Shown in pieces: positions 20,124 through 30,941 of a stretch of 64,000 bases of DNA. Positions within the stretch are counted from its first letter, which is position 1, and each line of letters starts with the position of its first letter. The DNA comes from an uncultured SAR86 cluster bacterium. GTDB taxonomy: Bacteria > Pseudomonadota > Gammaproteobacteria > Magnimaribacterales > D2472. The stretch is taken from positions 1-64,000 of the forward strand of contig CACJCN010000001.1 of NCBI GenBank assembly GCA_902591925.1, in the 5' to 3' direction. A program made the translations under genes and the position numbers. The notes beneath the pieces were generated by a model. That model saw only the letters and a list, made by a program, of their open reading frames with translations, made no database searches and had not been told where the DNA came from.

Positions 20124-21089
20124 TTATCCTACTGGAGGCCAGTTTTCAACATTCATACCAAGCGATAAATCTTTAGAGGCTAAAACATCTTTGATTTCGT
20201 TTAAAGATTTCTTACCAAGATTTGGAGTTTTTAATAAATCAAACTCAGATCTATGAATTAAGTCGCCTATAAGAAAAATACTCTCTGCTTTGAGACAATT
20301 AGTAGATCTTACTGTTAGCTCAAGCTCTTCAATCGATCTTAATAAGATTGGATCAAAGTCATTTTGATCTTTTTTAGCCTCTTGTTCAGCTATTGCATCT
20401 AGATCAACAAACGCACCAAGCTGCTGTTGCAGAATTGTTGCAGAGTGTTCTATTGCCATCTTTGGATCTAATGTGCCGTCAGTTTCAAGCTCTAAAACTA
20501 ATTTATCTAAGTCAGTTCTTTTTCCAGATCTTGCGTTATCAACTGTGTAAGAAACTCTTCTAACAGGACTATATGATGCGTCTACTTTAAGAGCTCCAAC
20601 TACCCTATCTTCGTCTTCTCTCAAGTCAGCTGGCTCATAACCTCTTCCATTTCTAACAGTTAAAGTCATTTTGAGATTAACCTTATCAACAATAGTTGCG
20701 ACATGAAAATCTTGATTAACAAGCTCTACATTTCCAGGAACATCAAAGGATGAAGCTAATACATCACAAGGACCTTTTACATCCAATGTTACTTCAGCCG
20801 AGTCTCCTTCAATTAGATTTATAGGCATATCCTTAATATTTAGAAGAATATCTATTACATCCTCTCTTACTCCTTCAATAGTGCTATATTCGTGAGATAT
20901 TCCATCAATAGCCACGTCTGTCACAGCGGCACCAGGCATTGAGGAGAGCAATATTCTTCTTAAAGCATTTCCGAGTGTATGTCCAAAACCTCTTTCCAAT
21001 GGCTCAAGTGTTACCTTTGACAATGTTGGTGAGACATCGTCAACCTGAATTTCGGTTGGTACTAATAGATCTATTACTGATGTTTGCAT
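20124..21089 (-). CDS. rpoA: RNA polymerase alpha subunit
   Basis: Alpha dimerises to nucleate RNA polymerase and contacts UP elements and activators. The N-terminal domain has [26 protein letters not shown]. The C-terminal domain has [37 protein letters not shown]. The ORF track begins at 21134, inside rpsD; I place the start at the ATG 21089-21087, which gives [16 protein letters not shown], aligns with E. coli MQGSVTEFLKP, and has a GGAG site at good distance. The resulting length is 321 aa. Confidence 0.96.
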   Translation of the reverse strand: MQTSVIDLLVPTEIQVDDVSPTLSKVTLEPLERGFGHTLGNALRRILLSSMPGAAVTDVAIDGISHEYSTIEGVREDVIDILLNIKDMPINLIEGDSAEVTLDVKGPCDVLASSFDVPGNVELVNQDFHVATIVDKVNLKMTLTVRNGRGYEPADLREDEDRVVGALKVDASYSPVRRVSYTVDNARSGKRTDLDKLVLELETDGTLDPKMAIEHSATILQQQLGAFVDLDAIAEQEAKKDQNDFDPILLRSIEELELTVRSTNCLKAESIFLIGDLIHRSEFDLLKTPNLGKKSLNEIKDVLASKDLSLGMNVENWPPVG

Positions 21090-21111
21090 AATTTTCTCCG
21101 CCTTTATACTT

Positions 21112-21732
21112 TTATTTTGAGTAAAGCTCAACAATAAGATTTTCGTTAATTTCTGTACTTAAGTCAGTCCTATCAGGAACTGATTTAAATACCCCTTTAA
21201 AATTTTTTTCATCTACCTCTAACCAGTCACATTCTTCCCTTGTAGCAGCAACCTTTAGAGCTGCTGCAATTCTCAAGTGACCTCTTTTTGATTCTCTTAC
21301 TTCAATTTCGTCTCCAGGTTGAACTTGATATGAAGGTATATTCACAACCTTTCCATTAACCATAAATGCTTTATGAGATACCATTTGACGAGCTTCAGCT
21401 CTTGTTGAACCAAAACCCATTCTATAAACAACATTGTCTAATCTTTTTTCCAAAAGAGACAAAAGATTTTCCCCAGTATTTCCTTTTGAAGAAGCAGCTT
21501 TTTTATAATAATTTCTAAATTGTTTTTCTAAAATTCCATACATTCTTCTAACTTTTTGCTTTTCTCTTAGTTGAAGTCCATAATCTGACAACCTTCCCCT
21601 TCTAGCTCCATGCACGCCAGGTAGTGTATCCATGTTGCACTTAGATTCAATTGCTCTAACTCCACTTTTTAGCAAAAGGTCTGTTCCCTCTCTTCGCGAA
21701 AGTCTTAGTGATGGTCCTCTATATCTAGCCAT
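21112..21732 (-). CDS. rpsD: 30S ribosomal protein S4
   Basis: S4 is a primary binder of the 16S 5' domain and, in E. coli, represses the alpha operon by binding its mRNA. The sequence starts [19 protein letters not shown], and the S4 RNA-binding domain [32 protein letters not shown] lies near residues 95-130. The 206 aa equal E. coli. It has no N-terminal zinc cysteine cluster (the C-minus form). It lies 10 bp after rpsK. Confidence 0.98.
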   Translation of the reverse strand: MARYRGPSLRLSRREGTDLLLKSGVRAIESKCNMDTLPGVHGARRGRLSDYGLQLREKQKVRRMYGILEKQFRNYYKKAASSKGNTGENLLSLLEKRLDNVVYRMGFGSTRAEARQMVSHKAFMVNGKVVNIPSYQVQPGDEIEVRESKRGHLRIAAALKVAATREECDWLEVDEKNFKGVFKSVPDRTDLSTEINENLIVELYSK

Positions 21733-21743
21733 TTATTTCTCCT

Positions 21744-22121
21744 TTATACTCTTCTTTTTTTAGATGGTCTGCATCCATTATGAGGAAGTGGTGTTACATC
21801 AGTTATGCTTTTTATTTTTAAACCACATGCATTAAGTGATCTAATAGCAGACTCCCTTCCGCCGCCTGGTCCTTTTACTTTTACATCAAGATTTATCATT
21901 CCAAACTCTTTAGCAGCGTTACCAGCTTTATCAGCAGCAATCTGAGCTGCAAATGGAGTACTCTTTCTTGAACCTTTAAAACCTGATCCTCCCGAAGTTG
22001 CCCAACAAATTGTGTTACCTTGTTTATCAGTAATAGTAACAATAGTATTGTTGAAGGAGGAGTGAATGTGAGCTACTCCATCAGTTACAACCTTTTTATT
22101 CTTTTTTCCTTTTGCTGCCAT
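21744..22121 (-). CDS. rpsK: 30S ribosomal protein S11
   Basis: S11 forms part of the 30S platform at the E site. Diagnostic stretches are [44 protein letters not shown], and the C-terminal [21 protein letters not shown]. The 125 aa are close to E. coli (129). It lies 2 bp after rpsM and 10 bp before rpsD in the alpha operon. Confidence 0.98.
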   Translation of the reverse strand: MAAKGKKNKKVVTDGVAHIHSSFNNTIVTITDKQGNTICWATSGGSGFKGSRKSTPFAAQIAADKAGNAAKEFGMINLDVKVKGPGGGRESAIRSLNACGLKIKSITDVTPLPHNGCRPSKKRRV

Positions 22122-22123
22122 AA

Positions 22124-22480
22124 TTATCCTCTCATTGGCTTTTTGGGCCCTTTTCTTGTTCTTGCATTATTTTTTGTATTTTGTCCTCTTGTAGGCAATT
22201 TTCTTCTATGTCTAATGCCTCTGTAACTTGCTAAATCTTGCAATCTTTTAATATTTGTACTGATGTTTCTTCTAAGATCGCCCTCTACAACATATTTACC
22301 TACTGCGGTTCTAATGTTTTCAATTTCATCTTCACTTAAATCTGATACTTTTCTTGTATAATCAATTTTAAGATCCAAGCAAATGTTTTGAGCTGTTTTT
22401 CTTCCAATTCCAAATATATGTGTCAAAGAAATTTCTATATGTTTATTCTCTGGAACATTTACGCCTGCAATTCTAGCCAT
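22124..22480 (-). CDS. rpsM: 30S ribosomal protein S13
   Basis: S13 sits in the 30S head and contacts the 50S subunit and the P-site tRNA. It begins [30 protein letters not shown], and the C-terminus [24 protein letters not shown] is the family tail. The 118 aa match E. coli. It is the first of the alpha operon cistrons, 2 bp after rpmJ. In E. coli S4 binds ahead of rpsM; here only 2 bp separate rpmJ and rpsM, so such a site would lie inside coding sequence. Confidence 0.98.
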   Translation of the reverse strand: MARIAGVNVPENKHIEISLTHIFGIGRKTAQNICLDLKIDYTRKVSDLSEDEIENIRTAVGKYVVEGDLRRNISTNIKRLQDLASYRGIRHRRKLPTRGQNTKNNARTRKGPKKPMRG

Positions 22481-22482
22481 AA

Positions 22483-22599
22483 TTATCCTTGCCTCTGTTT
22501 ATGTTTTTTGTCTGCGCTACATATTACGAACAGAACTCCATTTCTTCGAACTATTTTGCAGTTACGACAGATTTTTTTTACTGATGCTTTAACTTTCAT
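22483..22599 (-). CDS. rpmJ: 50S ribosomal protein L36 (zinc-binding form)
   Basis: This gene is missing from the ORF track because it has only 38 codons; I translated it by hand. The protein begins [20 protein letters not shown] and ends HKQRQG. It keeps the zinc ligands Cys11, Cys14, Cys27 and His33 of the ancestral C-plus L36. It lies 2 bp after secY and 2 bp before rpsM, the usual place at the end of the spc operon. The stop is TAA at 22485-22483. Confidence 0.97.
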   Translation of the reverse strand: MKVKASVKKICRNCKIVRRNGVLFVICSADKKHKQRQG

Positions 22600-22601
22600 T
22601 G

Positions 22602-23900
22602 TTACCTTCTATAATTTTTTAAATTTGCCTTTTTCATCAAAGATGCATATTGAGATGACATCATATGAGACTGAACCTGTGACATAAAATCCATCAAAAC
22701 TACAACAATAATTAAAACAGATGTACCGCCAATTGAGATTGTTGGCGATATACCTGCAAAATTGATAAGTGCTAACGGAAGTAAGCATATCAAAGTTAAA
22801 TATATAGCTCCAAATACTGTCAATCTTGCTAGAACTGAATCAATATAGTTTGCAGTTTGTTCACCGGGTCTAATGCCAGCAATGTAAGCACCAGATCTTT
22901 TAAGATTATCGGATACATCCTTTGTATTAAAAGTAAGAGCCAACCATATAAAGCAAAAACTTATTATTAGGCCAGCAAAAACTAAAATGTATAAAGGTTG
23001 GCCAGGGTTAAGAGCCAGTGAAAAACTTTGCAAGAATCCTAAAGATTCATACTCACCGAACCATGTAGATAGTGATGCAGGAAATAATAAAAACGTGCTT
23101 GCAAAAATCGCTGGTATAACTCCAGCCATATTTACTTTAAATGGAAGATGGCTTGATTGAGCTTGCATTAGCCTCCTTCCTTGTTGTCTTTGAGCATAAT
23201 TTACTGTAATTCTTCTTTGACCACGTTCAATGAATACAACAACTGCAATAACTGCCATAGATAACAATCCAATACCAATCAACAGAAGAATGCTCAAGTC
23301 TCCTTGTCTAGATTGCTCTAAAGCTTGACCAATTGCTCCAGGTATTCCAGTTAAAATGCTTGTAGCAATTATTATTGAAATTCCGTTACCAATACCTCTC
23401 TCTGATACCTGTTCACCAAGCCACATAAGAAACATTGTTCCAGCAACAACTGAAAATACCGCAGATATGAAGAAGGACGTTCCTGGAACATAAGCAAGGC
23501 CACTTGCCGACAGCGTTACTGCCAAAGCAGAAGCCTGAATTAATGCCAATACAGCTGTTCCATATCTGGTATATTGAGTAATTTTATTTCTTCCAGCCTG
23601 TCCATCTTTTTTAAGCTCAATTAAATATGGGATTGAATTTGAGAAAAGTTGCATAATAATTGCAGATGATATGTATGGCACCACATTAAGCGCAAAAATA
23701 CTCATTCTTTCTAGTGCGCCACCAGAAAATAAATTAAACATTTCGATTATTGTTCCTTGATTTTGTTGAAATAATGCAGCCAGTCTATCAGGATCAATTC
23801 CTGGAATAGGAATATGAGTACCAATTCTATAAACTAGAATTGCAAAAAAAACGAATCTAAGTCTTTTCCAAAGATCGCTCATATTTCCTTGCTCAGCCAT
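22602..23900 (-). CDS. secY: Protein translocase subunit SecY
   Basis: SecY is the channel of the Sec translocon in the inner membrane. The 432 aa have about ten hydrophobic segments. It starts with an amphipathic segment [27 protein letters not shown] and has the cytoplasmic loop [20 protein letters not shown] and the phrase [13 protein letters not shown], all SecY hallmarks. It is the last large gene of the spc operon, 5 bp after rplO. SecE is encoded in this same window and SecA begins at its right edge. Confidence 0.98.
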   Translation of the reverse strand: MAEQGNMSDLWKRLRFVFFAILVYRIGTHIPIPGIDPDRLAALFQQNQGTIIEMFNLFSGGALERMSIFALNVVPYISSAIIMQLFSNSIPYLIELKKDGQAGRNKITQYTRYGTAVLALIQASALAVTLSASGLAYVPGTSFFISAVFSVVAGTMFLMWLGEQVSERGIGNGISIIIATSILTGIPGAIGQALEQSRQGDLSILLLIGIGLLSMAVIAVVVFIERGQRRITVNYAQRQQGRRLMQAQSSHLPFKVNMAGVIPAIFASTFLLFPASLSTWFGEYESLGFLQSFSLALNPGQPLYILVFAGLIISFCFIWLALTFNTKDVSDNLKRSGAYIAGIRPGEQTANYIDSVLARLTVFGAIYLTLICLLPLALINFAGISPTISIGGTSVLIIVVVLMDFMSQVQSHMMSSQYASLMKKANLKNYRR

Positions 23901-23905
23901 TTTTA

Positions 23906-24400
23906 TTAACTTTCCTCTTTACTTGTTTTTTCTTTACGAACAGTTTTTTTTGTATCAATGATTTTACCTCCAGCATTTTCTATTGAATGTTTTGCTCCTT
24001 TTGTACAAGCAATTCCTTCAACAGAAATTTTAGATTTTACTTCTGTGTTGCCAAAGATTTTTACTTTTTTAACAGATTTGGTTATTAATTTTTTTTCTTT
24101 AAGAGTATCTAAATTTACAAGTTTCATTCCATCAATGTTTTTAATATTAATTTCTTTAAAGTAGTTATTAACCCTTGAGGAAAAGCCAAACTTAGGTAAC
24201 CTCATTTGAAGTGGCATTTGTCCACCCTCAAAACCTCTTCTAATGTTTCCACCTGATCTTGATTTTTGTCCTTTATGTCCCCTTCCAGCTGTTTTACCAG
24301 TGCCAGAACCAATCCCTCTGCCAACTCTTTTTCTGTTTTTAGAAGTACCAACGCTTGAAAGCGAATTCAAGTTCATTATAGTTTTTGTCTCTTCAGTCAT
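23906..24400 (-). CDS. rplO: 50S ribosomal protein L15
   Basis: L15 is a 23S binder needed late in 50S assembly. The Gly-rich N-terminal extension GRGIGSGTGKTAGRGHKGQKSRSGG is diagnostic. The 164 aa are longer than E. coli (144) because of a Lys/Thr/Ser-rich C-terminal tail and possibly the start. The first ATG lies one base after the rpmD stop. A second ATG eight codons in (24376) gives MNLNSLSS, which aligns better with E. coli MRLNTLSP. Either start is possible. Confidence 0.95.
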   Translation of the reverse strand: MTEETKTIMNLNSLSSVGTSKNRKRVGRGIGSGTGKTAGRGHKGQKSRSGGNIRRGFEGGQMPLQMRLPKFGFSSRVNNYFKEINIKNIDGMKLVNLDTLKEKKLITKSVKKVKIFGNTEVKSKISVEGIACTKGAKHSIENAGGKIIDTKKTVRKEKTSKEES

Positions 24401-24401
24401 A

Positions 24402-24590
24402 TTAATTTTCCGTTATCTCTAACATATCTGAAATTTTATTAATCATCCCTCTATTACTTGGAGTATCTAAAACTGTTACAGTTTGATTGAGTTTCTTAAA
24501 TCCTAGACCTTTAATACAAAGTTTATGGCTCTCCATTCTTCCAATACCACTTTTTACTAATTTAATACTGATTGTTTTATCTGTACTCAT
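24402..24590 (-). CDS. rpmD: 50S ribosomal protein L30
   Basis: L30 is a small 23S-binding protein of the spc operon. The 62 aa include [31 protein letters not shown] and a C-terminal [14 protein letters not shown], matching the short bacterial L30 (59 aa in E. coli). The start overlaps the rpsE stop by 4 bp (ATGA type). Confidence 0.97.
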   Translation of the reverse strand: MSTDKTISIKLVKSGIGRMESHKLCIKGLGFKKLNQTVTVLDTPSNRGMINKISDMLEITEN

Positions 24591-25096
24591 GATATTTCTT
24601 CAACTTTCTTACCTCTTCGAGCTGCTACAGTCTCGGGGGATTCCATTGCACTCAAAGCATTAATAGTTGCTCTGACCACATTCACAGGATTTGTAGATCC
24701 GTAACATTTAGCCAAAACATTTTGAACACCTGCTAATTCAAGAACAGCTCTCATAGCTCCTCCAGCAATAATTCCAGTACCCTCAGAGGCAGGTTGCATG
24801 TATACATTAGCTGATCCGTGTTTTGCTTTTATTGGATACCATAATGTTGTGTTATTTAATTCAACCTCAACCATGCTTCTTCTGGCATTTTCCATTGCTT
24901 TTTGTATTGCAATTGGAACTTCTTTAGCTTTGCCTCTTCCAAAACCAACTCTTCCGTTACCATCACCAACTACAGTTAACGCTGTAAATCCAAAAATTCT
25001 CCCACCTTTCACAACTTTAGCAACTCTATTTACTTGTACTAACTTTTCTTCAAGAGTGTCCATTTGCTGAGTATTCATTGCATTTTCTTGATTCAT
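24587..25096 (-). CDS. rpsE: 30S ribosomal protein S5
   Basis: S5 takes part in decoding accuracy and mRNA unwinding. Motifs seen are [44 protein letters not shown] and the C-terminal domain [29 protein letters not shown]; the first is quoted from its N-terminal dsRBD-like part. The 169 aa are near E. coli (167). It lies 3 bp after rplR and overlaps rpmD by 4 bp. Confidence 0.97.
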   Translation of the reverse strand: MNQENAMNTQQMDTLEEKLVQVNRVAKVVKGGRIFGFTALTVVGDGNGRVGFGRGKAKEVPIAIQKAMENARRSMVEVELNNTTLWYPIKAKHGSANVYMQPASEGTGIIAGGAMRAVLELAGVQNVLAKCYGSTNPVNVVRATINALSAMESPETVAARRGKKVEEIS

Positions 25097-25099
25097 ATA

Positions 25100-25447
25100 T
25101 TAAAACTCCAGTCCTGTTTCTCTAGCAGAGTCCGCTAATGCCTTGATGCGACCATGATATTTGTAACCTGATCTATCAAAAACAACTTTTTTAATTCCAC
25201 TCTCTAGTGCTCTTTCGGCTACTTTTTTACCAACAGCAACTGCTGCATCAAGATTATTAGATTTAGCATCTATATCTTTCTCCGCAGTGGAAGCTGAAAC
25301 AATTACTTTAGATCCAAGATTATCTAATACTTGTGCATAGAAATGTCTTGAAGATCTGAACACAGTTAGTCTAGGAGACTCCTGAACTTTTATGTTAGCT
25401 CTTGTTTTCTTTGCACGTCTCAATCTTGATATATTTTTAATGTTCAT
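25100..25447 (-). CDS. rplR: 50S ribosomal protein L18
   Basis: L18 binds 5S rRNA together with L5 and L25. The 115-aa protein has [19 protein letters not shown] at the N-terminus, [12 protein letters not shown] in the centre and the C-terminal [25 protein letters not shown], the family signature. Its start overlaps the rplF stop by one base. Length is close to E. coli (117). Confidence 0.98.
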   Translation of the reverse strand: MNIKNISRLRRAKKTRANIKVQESPRLTVFRSSRHFYAQVLDNLGSKVIVSASTAEKDIDAKSNNLDAAVAVGKKVAERALESGIKKVVFDRSGYKYHGRIKALADSARETGLEF

Positions 25448-25998
25448 TACGCAGCTCCTGCACCTGCAGCTTTCTTAGCTTCTTTTCTCTTAACCTGTTC
25501 ATCAGCATATCTAACGCCCTTGCCCTTGTATGGCTCTGGAGGTCTAAATGCTCTAATTTCAGCAGCAGCTTGTCCTAAAATTTGTTTATTATGACTTTTA
25601 AGCACAATCTCAGTCTGCGACGGAGTCTCAACATCTACTTCTTCTGGCAGTTGATATTTTATAGGATGAGAAAAACCTAGAGTTAATTCTAACAATTTAC
25701 CTGAGGCCTTAGCTCTATAACCAACTCCATTTAATTCTAATTTTTTTTCAAAACCCTCTGAGACACCAATGATCATGTTATTTACAAGAGATCTAGTCGT
25801 TCCGGCTAAGGCTACAGATTGTTGATTAGCTTCATTATATTTAACATTGATAACACTTTCCTGAACCTCAATAGATACGGATACAGGTAAAGTAAATTCA
25901 AGGTCTCCTTTATTTCCTTTGACCTTAACAATATTCTCATTAATGCTAAATTCAACATTATCAGGAATATTAATTGGACTTTTTGCTACTCTTGACAT
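25447..25998 (-). CDS. rplF: 50S ribosomal protein L6
   Basis: L6 lies near the sarcin-ricin loop and supports elongation factor binding. It starts [19 protein letters not shown], and the C-terminal L6 signature is [27 protein letters not shown]. The two duplicated L6 domains are both present; 183 aa against 177 in E. coli, with an Ala/Gly tail. It overlaps rpsH and rplR by one base each. Confidence 0.98.
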   Translation of the reverse strand: MSRVAKSPINIPDNVEFSINENIVKVKGNKGDLEFTLPVSVSIEVQESVINVKYNEANQQSVALAGTTRSLVNNMIIGVSEGFEKKLELNGVGYRAKASGKLLELTLGFSHPIKYQLPEEVDVETPSQTEIVLKSHNKQILGQAAAEIRAFRPPEPYKGKGVRYADEQVKRKEAKKAAGAGAA

Positions 25999-26393
25999 TA
26001 AAAAACCTCACACAGAATTTCACCACCAACATTTTTAGCCTTAGCATCTCTGTCAGTCATTAAGCCTTGATTAGTTGACACTATAAATGAACCTAATCCA
26101 CCTTTAACCGAATCTAAGTCTGAAGCACTAGAATATTTTCTTAAACTTGGCTTACTCACCCTTTTAAGTTCTTTGATAACTGGCGATTCATTAAAGTATT
26201 TAAGTCCAACCTCTATTATTGGTTTGTTATTTTCTTCAGACTTATCACAAGATTTTAGGTAGCCCTCATCAACCAAAACATTTATTAATTCAAATTTTAG
26301 TTTTGAGTATGGAATGCTCACCTGATCTTTGCCTCGCATAAGACCATTTCTAATCCTTGTTAAACAATCTGATATTGGATCTTGAAAACTCAT
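25998..26393 (-). CDS. rpsH: 30S ribosomal protein S8
   Basis: S8 is a primary binder of the 16S central domain and, in E. coli, the translational repressor of the spc operon through a site near rplE. It begins MSFQDPISDCLTRIRNGLM and ends STNQGLMTDRDAKAKNVGGEILCEVF, both diagnostic. The 131 aa match E. coli (130). It lies 4 bp after rpsN and overlaps rplF by one base. I did not identify an S8 target in the rplX/rplE gap, which is an overlap here. Confidence 0.98.
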   Translation of the reverse strand: MSFQDPISDCLTRIRNGLMRGKDQVSIPYSKLKFELINVLVDEGYLKSCDKSEENNKPIIEVGLKYFNESPVIKELKRVSKPSLRKYSSASDLDSVKGGLGSFIVSTNQGLMTDRDAKAKNVGGEILCEVF

Positions 26394-26397
26394 AATA

Positions 26398-26703
26398 TTA
26401 CCAACTTGATTTTACTAATCCAGGTATATCACCTCTCATAGCAGCTTCTCTTAATTTAATTCGACTCAGGCCAAACTTTCTATAAACAGCATGTGGCCTC
26501 CCTGTAACTTGACATCTTCTTACTACTCTTGATGGGCTAGCATTCCTTGGAAGCTTCTGAAATTTAATCCTAGCTTCATACCTTTCCTCACTAGTTAAAG
26601 ATTGATCATTCATCATTTTCTTTAATGCAGCTCTCTTTTCAGCAAATTTTTCAACTGCTTTAATTCTTTTGAGTTCTCTTGCTATCATCGATTTTTTTGC
26701 CAT
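26398..26703 (-). CDS. rpsN: 30S ribosomal protein S14 (zinc-free long form)
   Basis: S14 sits in the 30S head near the A site. The 101-aa long form begins [24 protein letters not shown]. Its conserved C-terminus reads [34 protein letters not shown]. Only one cysteine remains of the zinc motif, so this is the C-minus type usual in Gammaproteobacteria. It lies 9 bp after rplE. Confidence 0.98.
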   Translation of the reverse strand: MAKKSMIARELKRIKAVEKFAEKRAALKKMMNDQSLTSEERYEARIKFQKLPRNASPSRVVRRCQVTGRPHAVYRKFGLSRIKLREAAMRGDIPGLVKSSW

Positions 26704-26712
26704 ATTTTGTAC

Positions 26713-27252
26713 CTATTGTTTAAAAGGAAAATCAAGAGCTTTTAATAATGCCTTAGCATGCTCAGTAGATTTAGCCGAAGTATTAATACAAACATCCATA
26801 CCTCTAATGTTATCTATATTGTCATAATTTATTTCAGGAAAAATAATCTGCTCTTTTATGCCAAAACTATAATTCCCTTGTTGATCAAAGGACTTTGGAT
26901 TAAGTCCTCTAAAGTCTCTTTCCCTTGGAATCGCAATGTTGATAAGCCTTTCAATGAAATCATACATTTTGTTACCTCTTAATGTAACCTTGCATCCAAG
27001 TGGCCAGCCTTCTCTAATCTTAAAACTTGCAACAGACTGTCTAGCTTTGGTTACAACCGGTTTTTGTCCAGCAATCACTGTGAGATTTTCTAAAGCAGAT
27101 TCAAGATGTTTTTTATCATTTGCAGCTTCTCCAACTCCCATATTGATAACAACTTTTGTGAGTTTAGGAACAGCCATAATATTCTCTATTCCAAGCTCTT
27201 CTTTCAAAGCTGGTCTAAGCTCGTTGTTATATTTTTCTTTTAAATTAGCCAT
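26713..27252 (-). CDS. rplE: 50S ribosomal protein L5
   Basis: L5 binds 5S rRNA and contacts the P-site tRNA T loop and S13. Diagnostic segments are [38 protein letters not shown] and [14 protein letters not shown]-like [17 protein letters not shown]. The 179 aa equal E. coli. Its start overlaps the rplX stop by one base. Confidence 0.98.
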   Translation of the reverse strand: MANLKEKYNNELRPALKEELGIENIMAVPKLTKVVINMGVGEAANDKKHLESALENLTVIAGQKPVVTKARQSVASFKIREGWPLGCKVTLRGNKMYDFIERLINIAIPRERDFRGLNPKSFDQQGNYSFGIKEQIIFPEINYDNIDNIRGMDVCINTSAKSTEHAKALLKALDFPFKQ

Positions 27253-27587
27253 TATTTGATTTCAACTCCATCTGACTTATAAAGTCTTATTTTTTTACCA
27301 TCTTTATTAGTAGAGTAAGAAATTTTATCTTTTGATTTACTCTTTGGATTCCATATTGCTAAATTTGATAAAGATATTGCAGCCTCTTGTTCAACTACAC
27401 CACCAGTAATGCCCATCTCTGGATTTGGTTTAGTATGTTTCTTAACCATATTAATGCCAGTTACTATTGCTTTATTCTTGCTTCTAACAATTTCTCTAAG
27501 AGTTCCTTTCTTACCAATATCTTTACCAGCAATTACAATTACTTCATCTCCTGATCTTAATTTTGTTGGTATTAAATTCTTGCTCAT
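27252..27587 (-). CDS. rplX: 50S ribosomal protein L24
   Basis: L24 is an early 50S assembly initiator with a KOW domain. It contains the motif [20 protein letters not shown] and, later, [14 protein letters not shown]. The ORF track begins at 27608 inside rplN. I prefer the ATG at 27587-27585, one base after the rplN stop, which gives [16 protein letters not shown] and 111 codons, near E. coli (104). Confidence 0.95.
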   Translation of the reverse strand: MSKNLIPTKLRSGDEVIVIAGKDIGKKGTLREIVRSKNKAIVTGINMVKKHTKPNPEMGITGGVVEQEAAISLSNLAIWNPKSKSKDKISYSTNKDGKKIRLYKSDGVEIK

Positions 27588-27588
27588 C

Positions 27589-27957
27589 TTATAAAACCTC
27601 AGGTGCAAGCGATAATATTTTCATATGCTTACCATCTCTTAATTCTCTTGTTACAGGTCCAAATACTCTTGTCCCAATTGGGGCTTTCTGAGCATTAATA
27701 AGAACTGCTGCATTTTCATCAAACCTTATAAGAGAGCCATCACGCCTTCTCACACCCTTTTTTGATCTAACAATAAGTGCGTCAACGACTTGCCCCTTCT
27801 TAACCTTTCCAGTAGGGATTGCCTCACGAACTGCAACTTTTATAACATCGCCAATATTTGCATATCTTCTCTTTGAGCCGCCTAGTACCTTTATACACAT
27901 AACACTTCGTGCACCGCTATTATCCGCGATTTTTAATAGTGATTGCATTTGAATCAT
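27589..27957 (-). CDS. rplN: 50S ribosomal protein L14
   Basis: L14 contacts 16S rRNA across the subunit interface. The 122 aa match E. coli (123), with [33 protein letters not shown] at the N-terminus and [13 protein letters not shown] near the C-terminus. In E. coli it opens the spc operon. Here it overlaps rpsQ by one base, so the S10 and spc groups are continuous with no promoter space. Confidence 0.98.
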   Translation of the reverse strand: MIQMQSLLKIADNSGARSVMCIKVLGGSKRRYANIGDVIKVAVREAIPTGKVKKGQVVDALIVRSKKGVRRRDGSLIRFDENAAVLINAQKAPIGTRVFGPVTRELRDGKHMKILSLAPEVL

Positions 27958-28223
27958 TATTTATCCTCCACGGTTTGGGGCATTTCATCAGATACTAATA
28001 CCCAAGTTTTTGTTTTTGAAATAGGTCTGCATTCTTTTACTGAGACAATGTCTCCTATTGAAGCTGAATTATTTTCATCATGAGCATGAACCTTACTAGC
28101 TCTCTTAACGACTTTTCCATATAAAGGATGTTTTACTTTTCTTTCAATTTTGACTGTAATAGTCTTATCAGCTTTATTGCTGGTAACTACTCCAGTTAAA
28201 ATTCTTGGATTAGTTGATTTCAT
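27957..28223 (-). CDS. rpsQ: 30S ribosomal protein S17
   Basis: S17 is a primary 16S rRNA binder of the 30S body. The OB-fold protein (88 aa, E. coli 84) has [29 protein letters not shown] and the tail [21 protein letters not shown]. It ends the S10 group by E. coli convention and overlaps both rpmC and rplN by one base. Confidence 0.98.
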   Translation of the reverse strand: MKSTNPRILTGVVTSNKADKTITVKIERKVKHPLYGKVVKRASKVHAHDENNSASIGDIVSVKECRPISKTKTWVLVSDEMPQTVEDK

Positions 28224-28429
28224 TATTTTTCATCCTTCAATTTCATTTCATTAATTAGTGTCTTAATAACAGCAATTTTTTTTCTTACTTTCACTAAATC
28301 ACTGACTTCATTTAGTTGGCCCGTTTTATGTTTTATCCTTAAACCAAATTGTATTTCTCTTGCAGACATAAGCTCAGCACTCAACTGTTCAACGCTTTTT
28401 TTTCTTAAATCTGCTAATTCTTTATTCAT
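28223..28429 (-). CDS. rpmC: 50S ribosomal protein L29
   Basis: L29 lies at the exit tunnel and helps form the docking site for trigger factor and SRP. The 68-aa helical hairpin has [20 protein letters not shown] and [28 protein letters not shown]. Length is near E. coli (63). It begins directly after rplP and overlaps rpsQ by one base. Confidence 0.97.
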   Translation of the reverse strand: MNKELADLRKKSVEQLSAELMSAREIQFGLRIKHKTGQLNEVSDLVKVRKKIAVIKTLINEMKLKDEK

Positions 28430-28840
28430 TTATAGATCCTTCTTTATAAAATGAGTCTTAATTGGTAATTTTGCTGATGCAAGCCTAAACGCTTCTCTGG
28501 CAAGTTCTTCTTCAACTCCTGCCATTTCAAACATTATTTTTCCAGGCTGAACAAGCGCTACCCAATATTCAACGTTACCCTTACCTTTTCCCATTCTTAC
28601 TTCTAAAGGTTTTTTTGTAATTGGCTTATCTGGAAAAATTCTTATCCATATATTTCCGCCTCTTTTAATGTATCTAGTCATTGCTCTTCTAGCAGCTTCG
28701 ATTTGTCTAGCAGTAATTCTTCCTCTGCCAGAAGCAACCAATCCAAATCTACCAAATGCAATAGTATTTCCATTTTGTGCAAGACCACGGTTGCGACCTT
28801 TATGCATCTTTCTAAATTTTGTTTGTTTTGGTTGTAGCAT
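28430..28840 (-). CDS. rplP: 50S ribosomal protein L16
   Basis: L16 organises the A-site region of the 50S subunit. It begins [21 protein letters not shown] and contains [31 protein letters not shown], both diagnostic. Its 136 aa equal E. coli. The Arg in the GRG segment hydroxylated by YcfD in E. coli lies in a conserved context here. It lies 5 bp after rpsC. Confidence 0.98.
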   Translation of the reverse strand: MLQPKQTKFRKMHKGRNRGLAQNGNTIAFGRFGLVASGRGRITARQIEAARRAMTRYIKRGGNIWIRIFPDKPITKKPLEVRMGKGKGNVEYWVALVQPGKIMFEMAGVEEELAREAFRLASAKLPIKTHFIKKDL

Positions 28841-28845
28841 TTTAC

Positions 28846-29505
28846 TTAACTAGCTCCCTGGTCATTCTTGTATGGATCTTCAGTAATTTCTCCTCTGTAA
28901 ACCCAAACTTTTACACCAATAATTCCATAAGTTGTCAGAGCTTCAGCTGTTCCGTAATCTATGTCAGCCCTAAGAGTATGAAGAGGAACTCTTCCTTCTC
29001 TATACCACTCTGTTCTAGCAATTTCAGCACCATTGAGTCTTCCAGATACCTCAATCCGAACACCTTTTGCACTTTGCCTTAATGCACTTTGAACAGTTCT
29101 TTTCATTGCTCTTCTAAACATAACTCTTTTTTCAAGTTGCTGTGCCACACCTTCTGCTAAAATTTGTGCATCTAAATCTGGTTTTTTTACTTCTTTAATA
29201 TTTATTTGTGATGGGCCTTTAACTATTTTTTCAACAGCTTTTTTCAGATTTTCTATTTCCTCACCACGTTTACCTATTATTATTCCTGGTCTTGCAGTGT
29301 GTATATTTACAATGAAAGTATCTGCAGTTCTTTCTAATTCAATTTTACTAATTGAAGAATTTTTTAACTTTGTATTCAAATGGTCTCTTACTTTAAGATC
29401 TTGAATTAAATTACTCGAAAAATCTTTACCTTTGGCATACCAATTAGCATTTTGTTTTTTAGAAATACCTAATCTAAATCCATTAGGGTTTACTTTTTGT
29501 CCCAT
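28846..29505 (-). CDS. rpsC: 30S ribosomal protein S3
   Basis: S3 lines the mRNA entry tunnel. It begins [27 protein letters not shown]. The KH domain holds [16 protein letters not shown] (GxxG loop), and the C-terminal domain has [38 protein letters not shown]. The 219 aa are close to E. coli (233). Its start overlaps the rplV stop by one base. Confidence 0.98.
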   Translation of the reverse strand: MGQKVNPNGFRLGISKKQNANWYAKGKDFSSNLIQDLKVRDHLNTKLKNSSISKIELERTADTFIVNIHTARPGIIIGKRGEEIENLKKAVEKIVKGPSQINIKEVKKPDLDAQILAEGVAQQLEKRVMFRRAMKRTVQSALRQSAKGVRIEVSGRLNGAEIARTEWYREGRVPLHTLRADIDYGTAEALTTYGIIGVKVWVYRGEITEDPYKNDQGAS

Positions 29506-29843
29506 TAGTTAGTTTCCTCCACCAATATGATTTCTATATGACATGTTGGTTTTATAATTCTGTCTGCTCTTCCTCTTGCCCTTGCTTTCATTCTTTTTAA
29601 TCTCATTCCTTGATTAACAATTACAGATTTGACCGACAACTTATCAATATCTGAATTATTATTATTCTCAGCATTAGCAATTGCTGACTCTAATAATTTC
29701 TTCATTACTGCAGAACCTTTTTGTTTATTAAAAACAAGAAAATCCATAGCCTCATCTACACTCTTTCCTCTAATTTGATCAGCAACAAGCGCTGCCTTTT
29801 GTGGGGATAGTCTTGTTCCTTTTAAATAAGCTCTAGTTTCCAT
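29505..29843 (-). CDS. rplV: 50S ribosomal protein L22
   Basis: L22 extends a beta-hairpin into the exit tunnel, where macrolide resistance mutations arise in other species. The 112 aa include [22 protein letters not shown] and the hairpin segment [21 protein letters not shown], diagnostic of L22. It lies 2 bp after rpsS. Length is near E. coli (110); no hairpin deletion or insertion is apparent. Confidence 0.98.
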   Translation of the reverse strand: METRAYLKGTRLSPQKAALVADQIRGKSVDEAMDFLVFNKQKGSAVMKKLLESAIANAENNNNSDIDKLSVKSVIVNQGMRLKRMKARARGRADRIIKPTCHIEIILVEETN

Positions 29844-29845
29844 GA

Positions 29846-30115
29846 TTAAGCCTTCCTATCTCCAGAATGCATTTTAAAAGTTCTTGTCATTGCAAACTCG
29901 CCTAACTTATGTCCTACCATATCTTCGTTAATAAAGACGGGTACGTGTTGTCTGCCGTTATGAACAGATATTGTCAATCCAACCATAGAAGGAATTATCA
30001 TTGATCGTCTTGACCAAGTTTTAATTGGCTTTTTGTCGTTATTTGCATTAGCTTCATCGACCTTCTTTGAAAGAGATAAATCAACAAAAGGTCCTTTTTT
30101 TAGTGATCTTGGCAT
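29846..30115 (-). CDS. rpsS: 30S ribosomal protein S19
   Basis: S19 lies in the 30S head beside S13. It begins [19 protein letters not shown] and contains [30 protein letters not shown] and [10 protein letters not shown], all diagnostic. The 89 aa match E. coli (92). It lies one base after rplB and 2 bp before rplV. Confidence 0.98.
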   Translation of the reverse strand: MPRSLKKGPFVDLSLSKKVDEANANNDKKPIKTWSRRSMIIPSMVGLTISVHNGRQHVPVFINEDMVGHKLGEFAMTRTFKMHSGDRKA

Positions 30116-30116
30116 C

Positions 30117-30941
30117 TTACTTCTTACCTCTTCTTCTTATAATAAGGTCATTAGTTCTTTGATTTTTTCTTGTCTTATAACCTTTTGTAGGAACTCCCCA
30201 TGGTGTTGATGGATGTCTTCCACCAGAAGTTCTTCCTTCACCTCCACCATGTGGGTGATCTACTGGATTCATAGCAACACCTCTAACAGTTGGTCTGACA
30301 CCCCTCCATCTTTTAGCACCAGCTTTTCCAAGAGACTTAAGATTATTTTCTTGATTCGAAACTGTTCCAAGTGTGGCTCTACATTCCCATAACACTTTTC
30401 TTGTTTCACCAGACTGCAATCTTAAAGTTGCGTATATACCCTCTTTAGCAACAAGTCTTGCAGATGTTCCGGCGCTTCTTGCAATTTGAGCTCCCTTCAT
30501 TGGCTTCAACTCAACACAATGGACATTAGTACCTAATGGAATATCCTTTAACTTCATTGAATTACCAACTTTGATCTCACAATTATCTGAGGATATTATT
30601 TCATCGCCAATTTTCAATTTTGATGGAGCTATAATATATCTTCTTTCGCCATCAAGGTATTTCAATAGTGCAATATGAGCTGATCTGTTTGGATCATATT
30701 CAATCCTCTCAACAATTGCAGGTATATCAAACTTATTGCGTTTAAAATCTATAACTCTATAGTGTTGCTTGTGGCCTCCGCCTTGATGCCGCACTGTAAT
30801 TCTTCCATTATTATTTCTTCCACCACTTTTAGATTTAGGTTCAATTAGAGACTTGTGAGGTTTGCCTTTATACAAATCAGACTTAACTGAGATAAGACCC
30901 CTTCTACCTGGACTAGTTGGTTTTGACTTAACAATTGCCAT
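30117..30941 (-). CDS. rplB: 50S ribosomal protein L2
   Basis: L2 bridges subunits and supports peptidyl transfer. The 274 aa match E. coli (273). The N-terminal OB domain has [21 protein letters not shown], the SH3-like domain [11 protein letters not shown], and the C-terminal loop [26 protein letters not shown] includes the conserved functional His. It overlaps rplW by one base. Confidence 0.98.
   Translation of the reverse strand: MAIVKSKPTSPGRRGLISVKSDLYKGKPHKSLIEPKSKSGGRNNNGRITVRHQGGGHKQHYRVIDFKRNKFDIPAIVERIEYDPNRSAHIALLKYLDGERRYIIAPSKLKIGDEIISSDNCEIKVGNSMKLKDIPLGTNVHCVELKPMKGAQIARSAGTSARLVAKEGIYATLRLQSGETRKVLWECRATLGTVSNQENNLKSLGKAGAKRWRGVRPTVRGVAMNPVDHPHGGGEGRTSGGRHPSTPWGVPTKGYKTRKNQRTNDLIIRRRGKK

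Noticed and set aside
21090-21134. ORF-track N-terminal extension of rpoA
   Set aside because: It overlaps the end of rpsD and does not align with RpoA; the ATG at 21089 has a GGAG site and the conserved start.
27588-27608. ORF-track extension of rplX (MHLRFYK)
   Set aside because: It overlaps rplN; the ATG at 27587 one base after the rplN stop fits L24.
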